Part shown: piece by piece, positions 34,700-43,016 of the stretch
Numbering within the stretch: the stretch's first letter is position 1
Layout: each line of letters opens with the position of its first letter
DNA from: Nocardia sputorum
Lineage (GTDB): Bacteria > Actinomycetota > Actinomycetes > Mycobacteriales > Mycobacteriaceae
DNA length: 64,000 nucleotides
Direction of reading: 5' to 3'
Assembly (NCBI RefSeq): GCF_027924405.1
Contig: NZ_AP026978.1
Location: forward strand, 3,782,001 to 3,846,000
Program-made: the position numbers and the translations under genes
Notes under the pieces: model-generated
The model's input: only the letters and a program-made list of their open reading frames with translations
Databases searched by the model: none
What the model was told of the DNA's origin: nothing

Positions 34700-35343
34700 C
34701 GACCCGGGACGTGGCGGTGCACCGCCGGTTGCGTTCGGACAAGCGCGCTTCCATCTTGCGAGGAGCCCGCGCGGTGTTCTGCCGCGACGGCTATGCCCGC
34801 GCCTCTGTCGATGCCATCGCACGCGAATCCGCGGTTTCGACGCGAACCATCTACAAGCACTTCGCTGATAAGAAACAGCTGTTCACCGCGGTGATGGTCG
34901 ACAGCGCGGCGCACGCGCGCGCCAGTCGATGCGCTGCGATCGAACACCACCTCGGCGAGATGGTGGACCTCGAGGCCGATTTGATCGCCCTGGGCCGGGC
35001 GTTTGTCGTCGGTGGCGACGAGCACCACTTCGCCCTTGTCCGCCAGATCCGCGCCGAGGCCGATCACATTCCCGGCGCGGTCCTCGACGTGTGGCTCGAC
35101 TCCGGCCCGCGCGCGGTACATGCCGCGCTGGCCGAGAAATTCGCCCAGCTGGCCGCGCGGGGCGTGCTTCACCTCGATGATCCCCAGCGCGCGGCCGTCC
35201 ACTTCGTCCTGCTCGCCGCGGGCGAGGCCAACGACCGAACCTTCTGGGGCGCCGTAACTGCCGAGCCCGGTGTCGTCGAAGCCGACGTGACCTCAGGCGT
35301 CCGTGCCTTTCTCCGCGCCTATGGAGCCGCTTCCACCCATTGA
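34696..35343 (+). CDS. TetR family transcriptional regulator
   Basis: A 215-aa regulator with a standard helix-turn-helix (ASILRGARAVFCRDGYARASVDAIARESAVSTRTIYKHFADKKQLF in one run) and a C-terminal domain of the TetR_C AefR-like type (FVVGGDEHHFALVRQIRAEADHIP). GTG 34696 is favoured because it lies at the start of recognisable sequence and overlaps the leader-ORF stop. ATG 34609, in the same frame, is the alternative, but its ribosome site is only one base away. It precedes an SDR and an FAD monooxygenase on the same strand and probably controls them. Confidence 0.85.
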   Translation: MTTRDVAVHRRLRSDKRASILRGARAVFCRDGYARASVDAIARESAVSTRTIYKHFADKKQLFTAVMVDSAAHARASRCAAIEHHLGEMVDLEADLIALGRAFVVGGDEHHFALVRQIRAEADHIPGAVLDVWLDSGPRAVHAALAEKFAQLAARGVLHLDDPQRAAVHFVLLAAGEANDRTFWGAVTAEPGVVEADVTSGVRAFLRAYGAASTH

Positions 35344-35417
35344 ACCGGGCGCAGCGCGGCCGCCGGGGCGACGATGCCCTGCCACCTCGATCGCCGACGA
35401 TACGAAAGGACCCGATC

Positions 35418-36218
35418 ATGTCCCCAGTGGATCTGGCGTCCGCCAGAGTGCTGCTGACCGGCGCCACCGGCGGTCTCGGTCACGCGGTGGCGCGTGAACT
35501 CGCCTCCCGCGGTGCGGCTCTGGTGCTGACCGGCCGTCGCGCCGACACCCTGTGCGCGCTCGCCGCCGAGCTCGACGCCACGGTGATTCCCGCGGATCTG
35601 TCGCAACACGAGGACCTCTCGCGCCTGCTCGACCAGGCCGGGCCGGTGGACGTGCTCATCGCCAACGCCGGTCTACCGGCAGGCGGGCATCTTCTCGACT
35701 TCTCCGCAGCCGACATCGACCGTGTCCTCGAGGTCAACTTGCGCGCGCCGATGCTGCTCGCCCGTCAGTTCGCCGTGCAGACGACCACCCGCGGAAAGGG
35801 GCACATCGTCTTCATGGGCTCGGTCGCGGGCCTGCTGCCCGCACCGCGCGTGAGCCTCTACAACGCCACGAAATTCGGCCTGCGGGGCTTCGCGCTCGGC
35901 CTGCGGCACGATCTGCACGACGCCGGAATCGGCGTGTCCATCGTCGAGCCGGGATTCGTCCGTGACGCGGGGATGTTCGCCGAGAGCGGCAGTCGGCTTC
36001 CACCCGGAATGCGAACGGCCACGCCGCAGCAGGTCGCCGACGCTGTCGTCCGCGCCATCCGGGAGAACGTCGATGAGATCGTCGTCGCCCCGATCGAAAC
36101 GCGACTGCTCGCCACGGTCGGATCCATCGCCCCGAGGTTGGTCGCTCCCGTACATCGCTTCCTCGACTCCGAACGCCTCGGCACCGATCTCGGCAGCCGA
36201 TTCCACCACGAAAGCTGA
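35418..36218 (+). CDS. SDR family NAD(P)-dependent oxidoreductase
   Basis: A 266-aa short-chain dehydrogenase: TGATGGLG nucleotide site, NAGLPAGG, FMGSVAGLLPAPRVSLYNATKFGLRGF with Ser-Tyr-Lys, and the VEPGFVRDAGMF loop. ATG 35418 has GAAAGGA 7 bases upstream. The extra C-terminal helical part (TRLLATVGSIAPRLVAPVHRFL) is typical of SDRs that act on hydrophobic substrates. It lies 74 bases after the TetR gene and before an aromatic-hydroxylase-like enzyme. Confidence 0.86.
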   Translation: MSPVDLASARVLLTGATGGLGHAVARELASRGAALVLTGRRADTLCALAAELDATVIPADLSQHEDLSRLLDQAGPVDVLIANAGLPAGGHLLDFSAADIDRVLEVNLRAPMLLARQFAVQTTTRGKGHIVFMGSVAGLLPAPRVSLYNATKFGLRGFALGLRHDLHDAGIGVSIVEPGFVRDAGMFAESGSRLPPGMRTATPQQVADAVVRAIRENVDEIVVAPIETRLLATVGSIAPRLVAPVHRFLDSERLGTDLGSRFHHES

Positions 36219-36223
36219 TTCTC

Positions 36224-36240
36224 ACCACCATGTGGTGACT
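36224..36240. promoter_or_regulatory. Operator-like inverted repeat upstream of the FAD monooxygenase
   Basis: TCACCAC and its exact complement GTGGTGA flank three bases, 20 bases before the monooxygenase start. The size and symmetry suit a TetR-type dimer site. It could let the nearby TetR regulator control the monooxygenase separately from the SDR. Confidence 0.4.
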
Positions 36241-36259
36241 TCCGAGAAGGAGGTCGGGT

Positions 36260-37684
36260 GTGCGTCATCACCAGGTCGTCGTGGTCGGCGCGGGTCCGGT
36301 CGGATTGTGGCTGGCGGCGGAACTGCGCCTCGGCGGCGTCGACGTGCTCGTGCTGGAGGCGCGCGCCGAGCCGGACCCGAACTCGAAAGCGCTGGCGATC
36401 CACCCTCGCACTCTCGAAATGCTGGCGTCGCGAGGGCTGCTCGACCGATTTCTCGCCGAAGGCAGCCGGATTCCGAGCGGGCACTTCGCCGCGTTGGCCA
36501 CTCGGCTGGATTTCCGGCTGCTCGACACCCCGTACCAGTTCACGCTGTCACTTCCGCAAGTGCGCACCGAACAACTCCTGGAAACGCACGCTCGCTCGGC
36601 CGGAGCCGACATCCGGCGCGGGCGTCGCGTCGCGGGATTGACCGCGCGAACCGAGTCGGTCGTCGTACACCTCGATGAGGGAGCCGCCATCGAAGCGGAA
36701 TGGGTCGTGGGATGCGACGGGGTCCGCAGCACGGTACGGCAGGCCGCGGGCATCGCCTATCCGGGAACCGAATCCACGATGCTGGGCTGGCTCGGCGATG
36801 TGGAACTCGCCGACCCACCACCGCAGCCCGTCCTGAGCGAATGGACCGAGGCGGGCCTGCTCATGGTTGTGCGGCTGCCCGGTGGCTGTTATCGCCTGAT
36901 CGGTATCACGCCCAAGGATCTGCGCACCGATCGGCCCGGCGCACTCACCCTCGACGAATTGCGGGCGAAGACCCTGGCGATCGCGGGCACCGAGTGGGGG
37001 ATGCACTCCCCCACGTGGTTGTCCCGCTTCGGCAACGCCTCGCGGCAAGCCGAACGCTACCGAGCCGACCGGATATTGCTCGCCGGTGACGCGGCACACC
37101 AGCACATGCCCGCGGGCGGGGTCGGAATGAATCTCGGCCTCGCGGACGCGATGAATCTCGGCTGGAAGCTCGCCGCCACCGTATCGGGGCGAGCACCCGA
37201 AGGCTTGCTGGACACCTATCACACCGAGCGGCACCCGGTCGGCGCCCGGGCATTGCGCAGCACCCAAGCCCAGGCGGCGCTGATGACTTCCTTCTCGTCG
37301 GACGGCAGGCAGTTGCGCACCCTGTTGTCCGACCTCATCGGCAACCGACCCGAATTCGCTCGCACGCTCGCCGAGCAGCTGTCCGGACTGTCGGTGGCCT
37401 ACCCCGCCGCACCCGGCGCGCACGCCCTGACCGGTCACCGCGCCCCGGACCTGCCGCTCGACGACGGCCGGTCGCTGTTCACGGCTCTCACCGACGCACG
37501 CCACGTCCTGGTCGACATCGCCGGCGGCCTGGGGCCGGTCGGTGAGCTACCGCTCGCGCGGGCGGTTCCGATCCACGACCGACCGGAGTGGGCAGGGGTG
37601 ACAGCGGCGCTGGTGCGACCCGACGGCTACCTGGCCTGGGTCGGCAGCCACGACACCGGACCGGTCACCGCGGGCCTGGTCTGA
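36260..37684 (+). CDS. FAD-dependent aromatic hydroxylase-like monooxygenase (PHBH fold)
   Basis: A 474-aa class A flavoprotein monooxygenase. It has the dinucleotide motif VVVGAGPVGLWLAAELRLGG at the N-terminus, the DG motif WVVGCDGVRSTVR in the middle, and the second FAD motif RILLAGDAAHQHMPAGGVGMNLGLADAMNLGWKLA. A C-terminal thioredoxin-like extension (~residues 385-474) is typical of phenol hydroxylase or rifampicin-monooxygenase relatives. GTG 36260 is preceded by AGAAGGAGG. Likely reaction: NAD(P)H-dependent hydroxylation of an aromatic or polyketide substrate. It may be a detoxification enzyme controlled by the upstream TetR; a role in the nearby assembly-line cluster is possible but not shown. 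Confidence 0.86.
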   Translation: MRHHQVVVVGAGPVGLWLAAELRLGGVDVLVLEARAEPDPNSKALAIHPRTLEMLASRGLLDRFLAEGSRIPSGHFAALATRLDFRLLDTPYQFTLSLPQVRTEQLLETHARSAGADIRRGRRVAGLTARTESVVVHLDEGAAIEAEWVVGCDGVRSTVRQAAGIAYPGTESTMLGWLGDVELADPPPQPVLSEWTEAGLLMVVRLPGGCYRLIGITPKDLRTDRPGALTLDELRAKTLAIAGTEWGMHSPTWLSRFGNASRQAERYRADRILLAGDAAHQHMPAGGVGMNLGLADAMNLGWKLAATVSGRAPEGLLDTYHTERHPVGARALRSTQAQAALMTSFSSDGRQLRTLLSDLIGNRPEFARTLAEQLSGLSVAYPAAPGAHALTGHRAPDLPLDDGRSLFTALTDARHVLVDIAGGLGPVGELPLARAVPIHDRPEWAGVTAALVRPDGYLAWVGSHDTGPVTAGLV

Positions 37685-37745
37685 TGGCGACATAAACCAC
37701 TGCACCACAATCCGTTTCGGCGGCGCGTGCTGCCAGGATGGAGGA

Positions 37746-38747
37746 GTGCTCGCGCAGAATACGCTGAACTCGGTACGGACGAGAGTGTCCTCGACCTACG
37801 TGCTCGCCGCGCTGATCGTCCTGGCGGTGGGCCTGCAAGCTCCCCTGGTCCGCGTAGTCGGGTCCTCGGCGCGGTGGCAGACCGCGGTGACGGTCTTCGC
37901 CGGCGTGTTCGTGCAGGCGGTGCCGTTCTTGGTGCTGGGGGTCCTGGTCAGCGGCGCGATCGCGGCGTTCGTCTCGCCCGCGATGCTGCGGAGGGTGCTG
38001 CCGCGCAACGAGTCCGCCGCGATCGGAGTGGCCGGCCTGGCCGGTATGGCGCTGCCGGGCTGTGAGTGCGGGGTGGTGCCGGTCGCGCGGCGGCTCACCG
38101 AGCAGGGAGCGCCGGGTTCGGTGGCTCTGGCCTTCATGTTGTCCGCGCCCGCGATCAACCCGGTCGTGCTGATCGCCACCGCGGTGGCGTTCCCCGGCGA
38201 GCCGGGTATGGTCGCGGCGCGGTTCACCGGCTCGCTGGCCACCGCGATGGTGATGGGACTGATCTGGTCGAGGATCGGACGGCCGGCGTGGCTGCTACCC
38301 GGCGGCAGGCACGACCACTGCGCGGTGGGCCGCACCCGCTGGGAGGTCTTCACCGAAGCCGCTCGCCATGACCTGTTGCAGGCGAGTGCGTTTCTGGTGC
38401 TCGGCGCCGCGACCGCCGCCGCGCTGCACGTGCTGGTTCCGCCCGCCTGGTACGAGCACCTGGCCGGTCGGATGGTCTTGGCGGTTGTGGTGCTGGCGGT
38501 GCTGGCGATCGCGCTCGCGCTCTGCTCGGAGGCCGACGCGTTCGTCGCGGCGAGCATGTCGGCGTTGCCGCTGCTGCCGCGACTGGTGTTCCTGGTGGTG
38601 GGCCCGGCGGTCGATGTGAAGTTGTTCGCCATGCAAGCGGGCGCGTTCGGGCGCTCGTTCGCGCTGCGGTTCGCTCCGTTGACTTTCGTGGTGGCCGTGC
38701 TGTGCGGCACGATCGCCGGATACGTTCTGCTGGGAGGCGCTCGATGA
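37746..38747 (+). CDS. YraQ/SO_0444-type permease
   Basis: A 333-aa protein with eight or more hydrophobic helices. The conserved family core is LPGCECGVVPVARRLTEQGAPGSVALAFMLSAPAINPVVLIATAVAF, with a Cys-x-Cys pair in the loop, and a second copy-like end LALCSEADAFVAASM. The Cys pair is often suggested to handle metals or thiols. GTG 37746 is the start. Its stop overlaps the ATG of the next gene by four bases (ATGA). The two proteins are expected to form a complex. Confidence 0.83.
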   Translation: MLAQNTLNSVRTRVSSTYVLAALIVLAVGLQAPLVRVVGSSARWQTAVTVFAGVFVQAVPFLVLGVLVSGAIAAFVSPAMLRRVLPRNESAAIGVAGLAGMALPGCECGVVPVARRLTEQGAPGSVALAFMLSAPAINPVVLIATAVAFPGEPGMVAARFTGSLATAMVMGLIWSRIGRPAWLLPGGRHDHCAVGRTRWEVFTEAARHDLLQASAFLVLGAATAAALHVLVPPAWYEHLAGRMVLAVVVLAVLAIALALCSEADAFVAASMSALPLLPRLVFLVVGPAVDVKLFAMQAGAFGRSFALRFAPLTFVVAVLCGTIAGYVLLGGAR

Positions 38748-39505
38748 GGCGGGAGACGCAGAATCTGCTGTTGCTGTTGATCGGCGGCGCGGTCTTGTGG
38801 ACCGCGCTCGACGGCTCGTACCTGCGCTATGTGAAGCCGAGCCTGTATCCGTTCCTGGTGGTCAGCGGCGTCGGATTCATCCTGCTGGGACTAGTGGCCA
38901 TCGGGCGCGACATCAGGCACGGCGCAGCGGCGGCCGCCGACGAGCACGACCACGCGCACGGCAGCGGCCGGGTCCAGTGGCTGCTGTTGCTTCCGGCTGC
39001 CGCACTGCTGCTCATCGCTCCGCCCGCCCTGGGCGCCCAAGCGGCGGTGACCAGCAGCCGGGTCCAGGTCGTGTCACGCGAATCATCCAGCGCAGGACCG
39101 GAGCAGCGGTCGTTTCCGCCGCTGCCCGCGGACGCGGTGCCGACGCTGCGGCTCGTCGAGCTGGTGAACCGGGCGCTGCTCGACGCCGATCGCTCTCTGG
39201 ACGGCAGGGAGGTGCTGGTCAGCGGATTCGTCATGCGGCCCGACGATCCCGGTCGGCAACGACCCGGCACGCCCGACGCCGACCTCGCCCGAGTAGTCAT
39301 CACGTGCTGTGTCGGCGATGCCCGATACGTGCAGGTCCACTTGGCCGGGATGACCGAAACGATCGAGGACGACGCGTGGCTCGAGGTCCGCGGTTTCGTC
39401 GAGCCGGGGAGCGCACAACACGATCCCGACCTCGTACCGACCCTCCGCGTCACCGGCTATCAGAGGGTGGCCGCGCCGGAACACACCTACGAACAGGATC
39501 GATGA
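38744..39505 (+). CDS. TIGR03943-type permease partner protein
   Basis: A 253-aa protein. Two N-terminal helices (LLLLLIGGAVLWTALDG, YPFLVVSGVGFILLGLVAIG) are followed by a His-rich loop (DEHDHAHG), a third helix (WLLLLPAAALLLIAPPALG) and an extracytoplasmic domain. That domain contains VLVSGFVMRP and ARVVITCCVGDARYVQV, typical of this family, in which the CC pair is conserved. It is coupled to the YraQ-like permease by a 4-base overlap. The His-rich loop suggests a metal; the substrate is not proven. Confidence 0.82.
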   Translation: MRRETQNLLLLLIGGAVLWTALDGSYLRYVKPSLYPFLVVSGVGFILLGLVAIGRDIRHGAAAAADEHDHAHGSGRVQWLLLLPAAALLLIAPPALGAQAAVTSSRVQVVSRESSSAGPEQRSFPPLPADAVPTLRLVELVNRALLDADRSLDGREVLVSGFVMRPDDPGRQRPGTPDADLARVVITCCVGDARYVQVHLAGMTETIEDDAWLEVRGFVEPGSAQHDPDLVPTLRVTGYQRVAAPEHTYEQDR

Positions 39506-39522
39506 AGCGCCCGCGACAAGGA

Positions 39523-40494
39523 TCACCTCGTGTACACGGTGGCGGTGGCGCCCGCGAAAACCGCGACATCGTCGCGCTGCGCGGTGAGCGATATGGTCGC
39601 CCGCCCGGTGGCGTCGTCGACGGATCGGACCACGCCGCCGATGGAGATCTCGGCCACGCTGTCGGACGCCACCGGAACCGGGCTCGCGAACCGCACGTAG
39701 TAGCCGACGACGCCGTCCGCGACGCCGAGCCATTCGCTCAGGCACGCGGCGCCGAGACCCATCGTCAGCATGCCGTGCGCGGTCACCATGCGCAGACCCG
39801 CGTGCCGGGCGGCCTCGTCGCTCCAATGAATCGGATTGACGTCGCCGGAGACCCCGGCGTAGTGCACGAGTTCACCGCGGGACAAGCGGAACACGCGGTC
39901 GGGGAATCGTCGTCCCACTGTCAATCCCGGCACGGCGATGCGGGCGTTCCCCTCCCTCGTGAGCGAGGTCGACCGCACGGCTTGCGGCGCGAGCCGGGCC
40001 GCCGCCGGTACCGGAAGGTCGAGCATCGCGAGGGCCCGCACGGTCGGTGCCAGTTCCTGAGCGCGCCCGGCCAGGGTGGTGTGCACGGTCTGCACCGGGT
40101 TCGCCATCCCGTCGCGGATGACGGTGGTGACGGCGATGAGGTCACCACTCGGTGTGGACCGCCGGGAATCGACGACGACCTCGTGCGTCAGCCGATCTCC
40201 CGCGACCACCGGGCGGTGACAGCGGATGTCCTGATCCACGTGGAGCAGCTGCGCCGGGTCGTAACCGTCGAGCGCGGCCCGCATCTGCGACCGTTGCGCG
40301 AGAGAGCCGACCGCCGACGCGAAGGTGATCGGCGCGACCAGGCCCCGATGACCGAGCGCGGCGGCGCTGGAATCGTCCCAGTGCGCGGGATGCGAATCCT
40401 GCACGGCGCGAGCGAATTCCCGGATCTTCTCCCGGGCCACCTCGTAATGGTCCGAAACGCCGTGATCATCGGTGACGGCATGGCGCGGGAACAT
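39523..40494 (-). CDS. Fused HadA/HadB-like (double hot-dog) dehydratase
   Basis: A 323-aa protein with two hot-dog halves. Residues ~15-150 form a FAS1/HadA-like domain (the substrate-binding half). Residues ~190-315 form a MaoC/HadB-like domain with the catalytic Asp218 and His223 in YAGVSGDVNPIHWSDEAA. GAGGAG lies 6 bases before ATG 40494. It is the last gene of the biosynthetic operon, 15 bases after a methyltransferase. It would dehydrate a 3-hydroxyacyl thioester. No KR domain exists in the PKS to make such an intermediate, so it may act on the starter chain or with the divergent reductase; that is inference. Confidence 0.82.
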   Translation of the reverse strand: MFPRHAVTDDHGVSDHYEVAREKIREFARAVQDSHPAHWDDSSAAALGHRGLVAPITFASAVGSLAQRSQMRAALDGYDPAQLLHVDQDIRCHRPVVAGDRLTHEVVVDSRRSTPSGDLIAVTTVIRDGMANPVQTVHTTLAGRAQELAPTVRALAMLDLPVPAAARLAPQAVRSTSLTREGNARIAVPGLTVGRRFPDRVFRLSRGELVHYAGVSGDVNPIHWSDEAARHAGLRMVTAHGMLTMGLGAACLSEWLGVADGVVGYYVRFASPVPVASDSVAEISIGGVVRSVDDATGRATISLTAQRDDVAVFAGATATVYTR

Positions 40495-40509
40495 GACGGA
40501 CTCCTCGGG

Positions 40510-41631
40510 TCACCGTGGGGCGCGAGCGGCGAAGACCCGCTGGCCGTGCGCGGCCAACGCGTGTTCCGGCCCGGGCAGAACCAGCCGGGCGGGCAGATCG
40601 GCCGCGACGAGCGCGGCACGCCACTGGGTTTCGGTCAGAAAGATGCGGTCGGTCCCCGCACGCACGTCATCGCGACCGGGGCGTACACCGCCGGGACGGG
40701 CGGACATCAGGAAATGCATGGAGGTGAGCAACTGGCAGTGTTCACGGCAGGACTCGATGACGACGAGGTGCCCGCCGGGGCGCAACACCTCCCGCAGCCC
40801 TCCCAACATCGCGCCGCAGTGGTGGGCGTTGTGCAACACGTTCGCGGCCAGGATGACGTCGAAGGATCGCTTCGGCGGCAACTCGGCATTGAGATCGAGC
40901 AGGCCGAACCGTAGCCAGGGGTAGTGCGAGAAGCGCGCCCGGGCGGCATCGAGGAAGAACGACGACACATCGGTGAAGTGGTATTCGACGGGAAGACCGT
41001 CGAGCACCGGGAGAAGGTCGGCGGTGGTGCCTCCGACACCCGCGCCCAGTTCGAGGATGCGGACGGGGTGGCGATCGGCGGCGAGTGCGTCCACGGCGCG
41101 GGTGACGATCGCGCCTGCCGCCGCGTTCAGATATCGGTTCACCGGATTGTCCCGGTACGCGGCCTCGGCGGTGAGCAGGTCGGCGTCCGGGAACAACAGC
41201 TCCTGGGCGAGCACTCGGTCCCGTAACAGATCGAGCGCATGGCGATTGGCTGCCGCGAAGAAGCGCGCCAGCTGCGGGGAGAACCCCAGGTCGGCGCACA
41301 CTCGATCCAGATCGGCGCGACGCGGGGCAGCGGCCTCCCGCAGGGACGAGTAGGTTTGTCCGTCCTGGTGTTCCAGCCATCCGTGCGCGGTGAGCACGCC
41401 GAGCCAGCGCCGCAGCAGCCACCGATGTCGTGGTGCGACGTCCAGTGCTGCCGCGATGTCGTCCTCGGTGCGCGCCGCACCGCCGGACAGCGCCGGTCGC
41501 AGTGCGGCGGCCATGGCGCGCAGGCCGAACAGATCGAGGTCGTCGCGGGCGGAAAGGCAATGCCGCGCATCGAAATCGGCGACCGCCGCGGCGGCGTGCG
41601 CAGCGATGTCGATGGCCTCGCCGGCGGTCAT
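40510..41631 (-). CDS. Discrete C-methyltransferase-like enzyme (assembly-line MT type)
   Basis: A 373-aa SAM-dependent methyltransferase. The N-terminal half has a winged-helix-like region (RWLGVLTAHGWL) and a YRDNPVNRYLNAAAGAIV helix. The SAM site is ILELGAGVGGTTADLL (residues 192-207), then FTDVSSFFLDAARARF and PWLRFGLLDLNAEL. These are the hallmarks of methyltransferase domains normally embedded in PKS/NRPS modules, including those of thiazoline siderophore synthases. ATG 41631 overlaps the preceding stop by four bases. It probably methylates the PKS beta-keto intermediate or a thiazoline in trans. Confidence 0.83.
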   Translation of the reverse strand: MTAGEAIDIAAHAAAAVADFDARHCLSARDDLDLFGLRAMAAALRPALSGGAARTEDDIAAALDVAPRHRWLLRRWLGVLTAHGWLEHQDGQTYSSLREAAAPRRADLDRVCADLGFSPQLARFFAAANRHALDLLRDRVLAQELLFPDADLLTAEAAYRDNPVNRYLNAAAGAIVTRAVDALAADRHPVRILELGAGVGGTTADLLPVLDGLPVEYHFTDVSSFFLDAARARFSHYPWLRFGLLDLNAELPPKRSFDVILAANVLHNAHHCGAMLGGLREVLRPGGHLVVIESCREHCQLLTSMHFLMSARPGGVRPGRDDVRAGTDRIFLTETQWRAALVAADLPARLVLPGPEHALAAHGQRVFAARAPR

Positions 41632-43016
41632 CGCGCCTCGTTCAGCGGCGGGATGTTGTGATTGCAACGAAACAGGTTGTCGGGATCGTAGCGGTGTTTG
41701 AGCTGTTGCAGTCGCGGATAGGAATCGCGATGGTAGGCGCGGCGCACCCGTTCCGGTGAGGCGGTGTCGTCGAGGATCCCGATATACGGCCCGCCCGCCG
41801 AACCGTCCTGCAGCGCGGCCACGACCTCGGCGATCCACCGGCGTGACGGGTCCAGATCCGTCCCGGCCGGCCCACCGGAGAACATGACCGCGTGGTAGGC
41901 GGCGTCGTGGTAGCCGAACGCGGTCGCGTCCACCGGCACACGGCGCAGCGCGCCGCCGAGTTGATGTACCGAGACCAGCGAATAGGGGGTGGGCATGTCG
42001 GCCGCGAGGTCGATGAGGGCGTCGATGGCGTCATCGTCGAACGCGCGCAGCCATTCCGTTCCGGTCGCGGTGCCGTGGCCTTCGTGGAATGCCTGCTCGG
42101 TATTGCGTTGCAGCTGCGGGTAATCCAGCCGCCGGATGAGGTCGAGCTCCGGTTCGCCCAGGCGCTTCAGTCCGGCCAATGCCGCGCGGGCCCGGTCGTC
42201 GGGCCCGAAGTACGCGACCGTCACCGCGGCCATCGCAGGCCCCTCGGGCGCGGTGGGCGGCCAGTGCAAGAGGGTCGCGCGCAACGCCAACTCGTCCGGG
42301 GCTTGGGCACAGAGCTCCCGGAACTCGCGGAACACGGCGCGCCCGGACTCCAGCCGGAACAGCAGCGTGCCCGCGTGCACGGAGCCGATCGGATGCAGTT
42401 CGAACTCGACCGACACGACGACACCGAAATTGCCGCCGCCGCCGCGCAGCGCCCACAGCAACTCGGGGTGATGGTCCTGGGTAGTGTGCACCAGTCGGCC
42501 GTCGGCCAGCACCACGTGAGCCGAGCGCACGCTGTCGCAGGTGAAGCCCGCCATCCGCTGCAGCCAGCCGCTGCCGCCGCACAGCGTCGAGCCGATCACG
42601 CCGACCGTGGACACGTCCGCTCCGGTCACGGCCAGGCCGTGCCGGTGGCAGGCGCGATCGAAATCCGCCCAGGTGACGCCCGCGCCGACGGTGGCACGCC
42701 GGGCGATCGGATCGATGGTGATCGTGCGCAGCCGCGACAGATCCAGCAGCAGCGCGCCGTTCGCCGCGGGGTGACGCGCGACTTCGTGGCCGCCCCCGCG
42801 CACCGAAACGACCATGCCGTGCCGCCGCGCACTCGTGACGGCGGCGCGGACGTCGGGAACCCCGGCGCAGCGTACGACGGCGGCGGGCCGCTGGTCGACG
42901 GCCGCATTCCAGCGCTGCCGGGCCAGGTCGTATCCCGCATCGCCCGGCGTCAGGACGGCGCCTCGACAGGTCGCGCGCAGGTCGGCGAGATGGTCCGTCG
43001 ATCGGATAGCGGTCAT
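41628..43016 (-). CDS. BBE-type FAD-linked oxidase
   Basis: A 462-aa flavoprotein with a PCMH FAD-binding domain and C-terminal BBE segment. VSVRGGGHEVA (His77) is the usual 8-alpha-histidyl attachment site, followed by TVGVIGSTLCGGSGWLQRMAGFTCDSVRS, the conserved glycine-rich loop. The C-terminus RYDPDNLFRCNHNIPP is characteristic of the berberine-bridge-enzyme group. It overlaps neighbours on both sides by 4 bases. It could oxidise a thiazoline to a thiazole or another C-N/C-C bond in the product; the reaction is inferred from context. Confidence 0.84.
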   Translation of the reverse strand: MTAIRSTDHLADLRATCRGAVLTPGDAGYDLARQRWNAAVDQRPAAVVRCAGVPDVRAAVTSARRHGMVVSVRGGGHEVARHPAANGALLLDLSRLRTITIDPIARRATVGAGVTWADFDRACHRHGLAVTGADVSTVGVIGSTLCGGSGWLQRMAGFTCDSVRSAHVVLADGRLVHTTQDHHPELLWALRGGGGNFGVVVSVEFELHPIGSVHAGTLLFRLESGRAVFREFRELCAQAPDELALRATLLHWPPTAPEGPAMAAVTVAYFGPDDRARAALAGLKRLGEPELDLIRRLDYPQLQRNTEQAFHEGHGTATGTEWLRAFDDDAIDALIDLAADMPTPYSLVSVHQLGGALRRVPVDATAFGYHDAAYHAVMFSGGPAGTDLDPSRRWIAEVVAALQDGSAGGPYIGILDDTASPERVRRAYHRDSYPRLQQLKHRYDPDNLFRCNHNIPPLNEAR

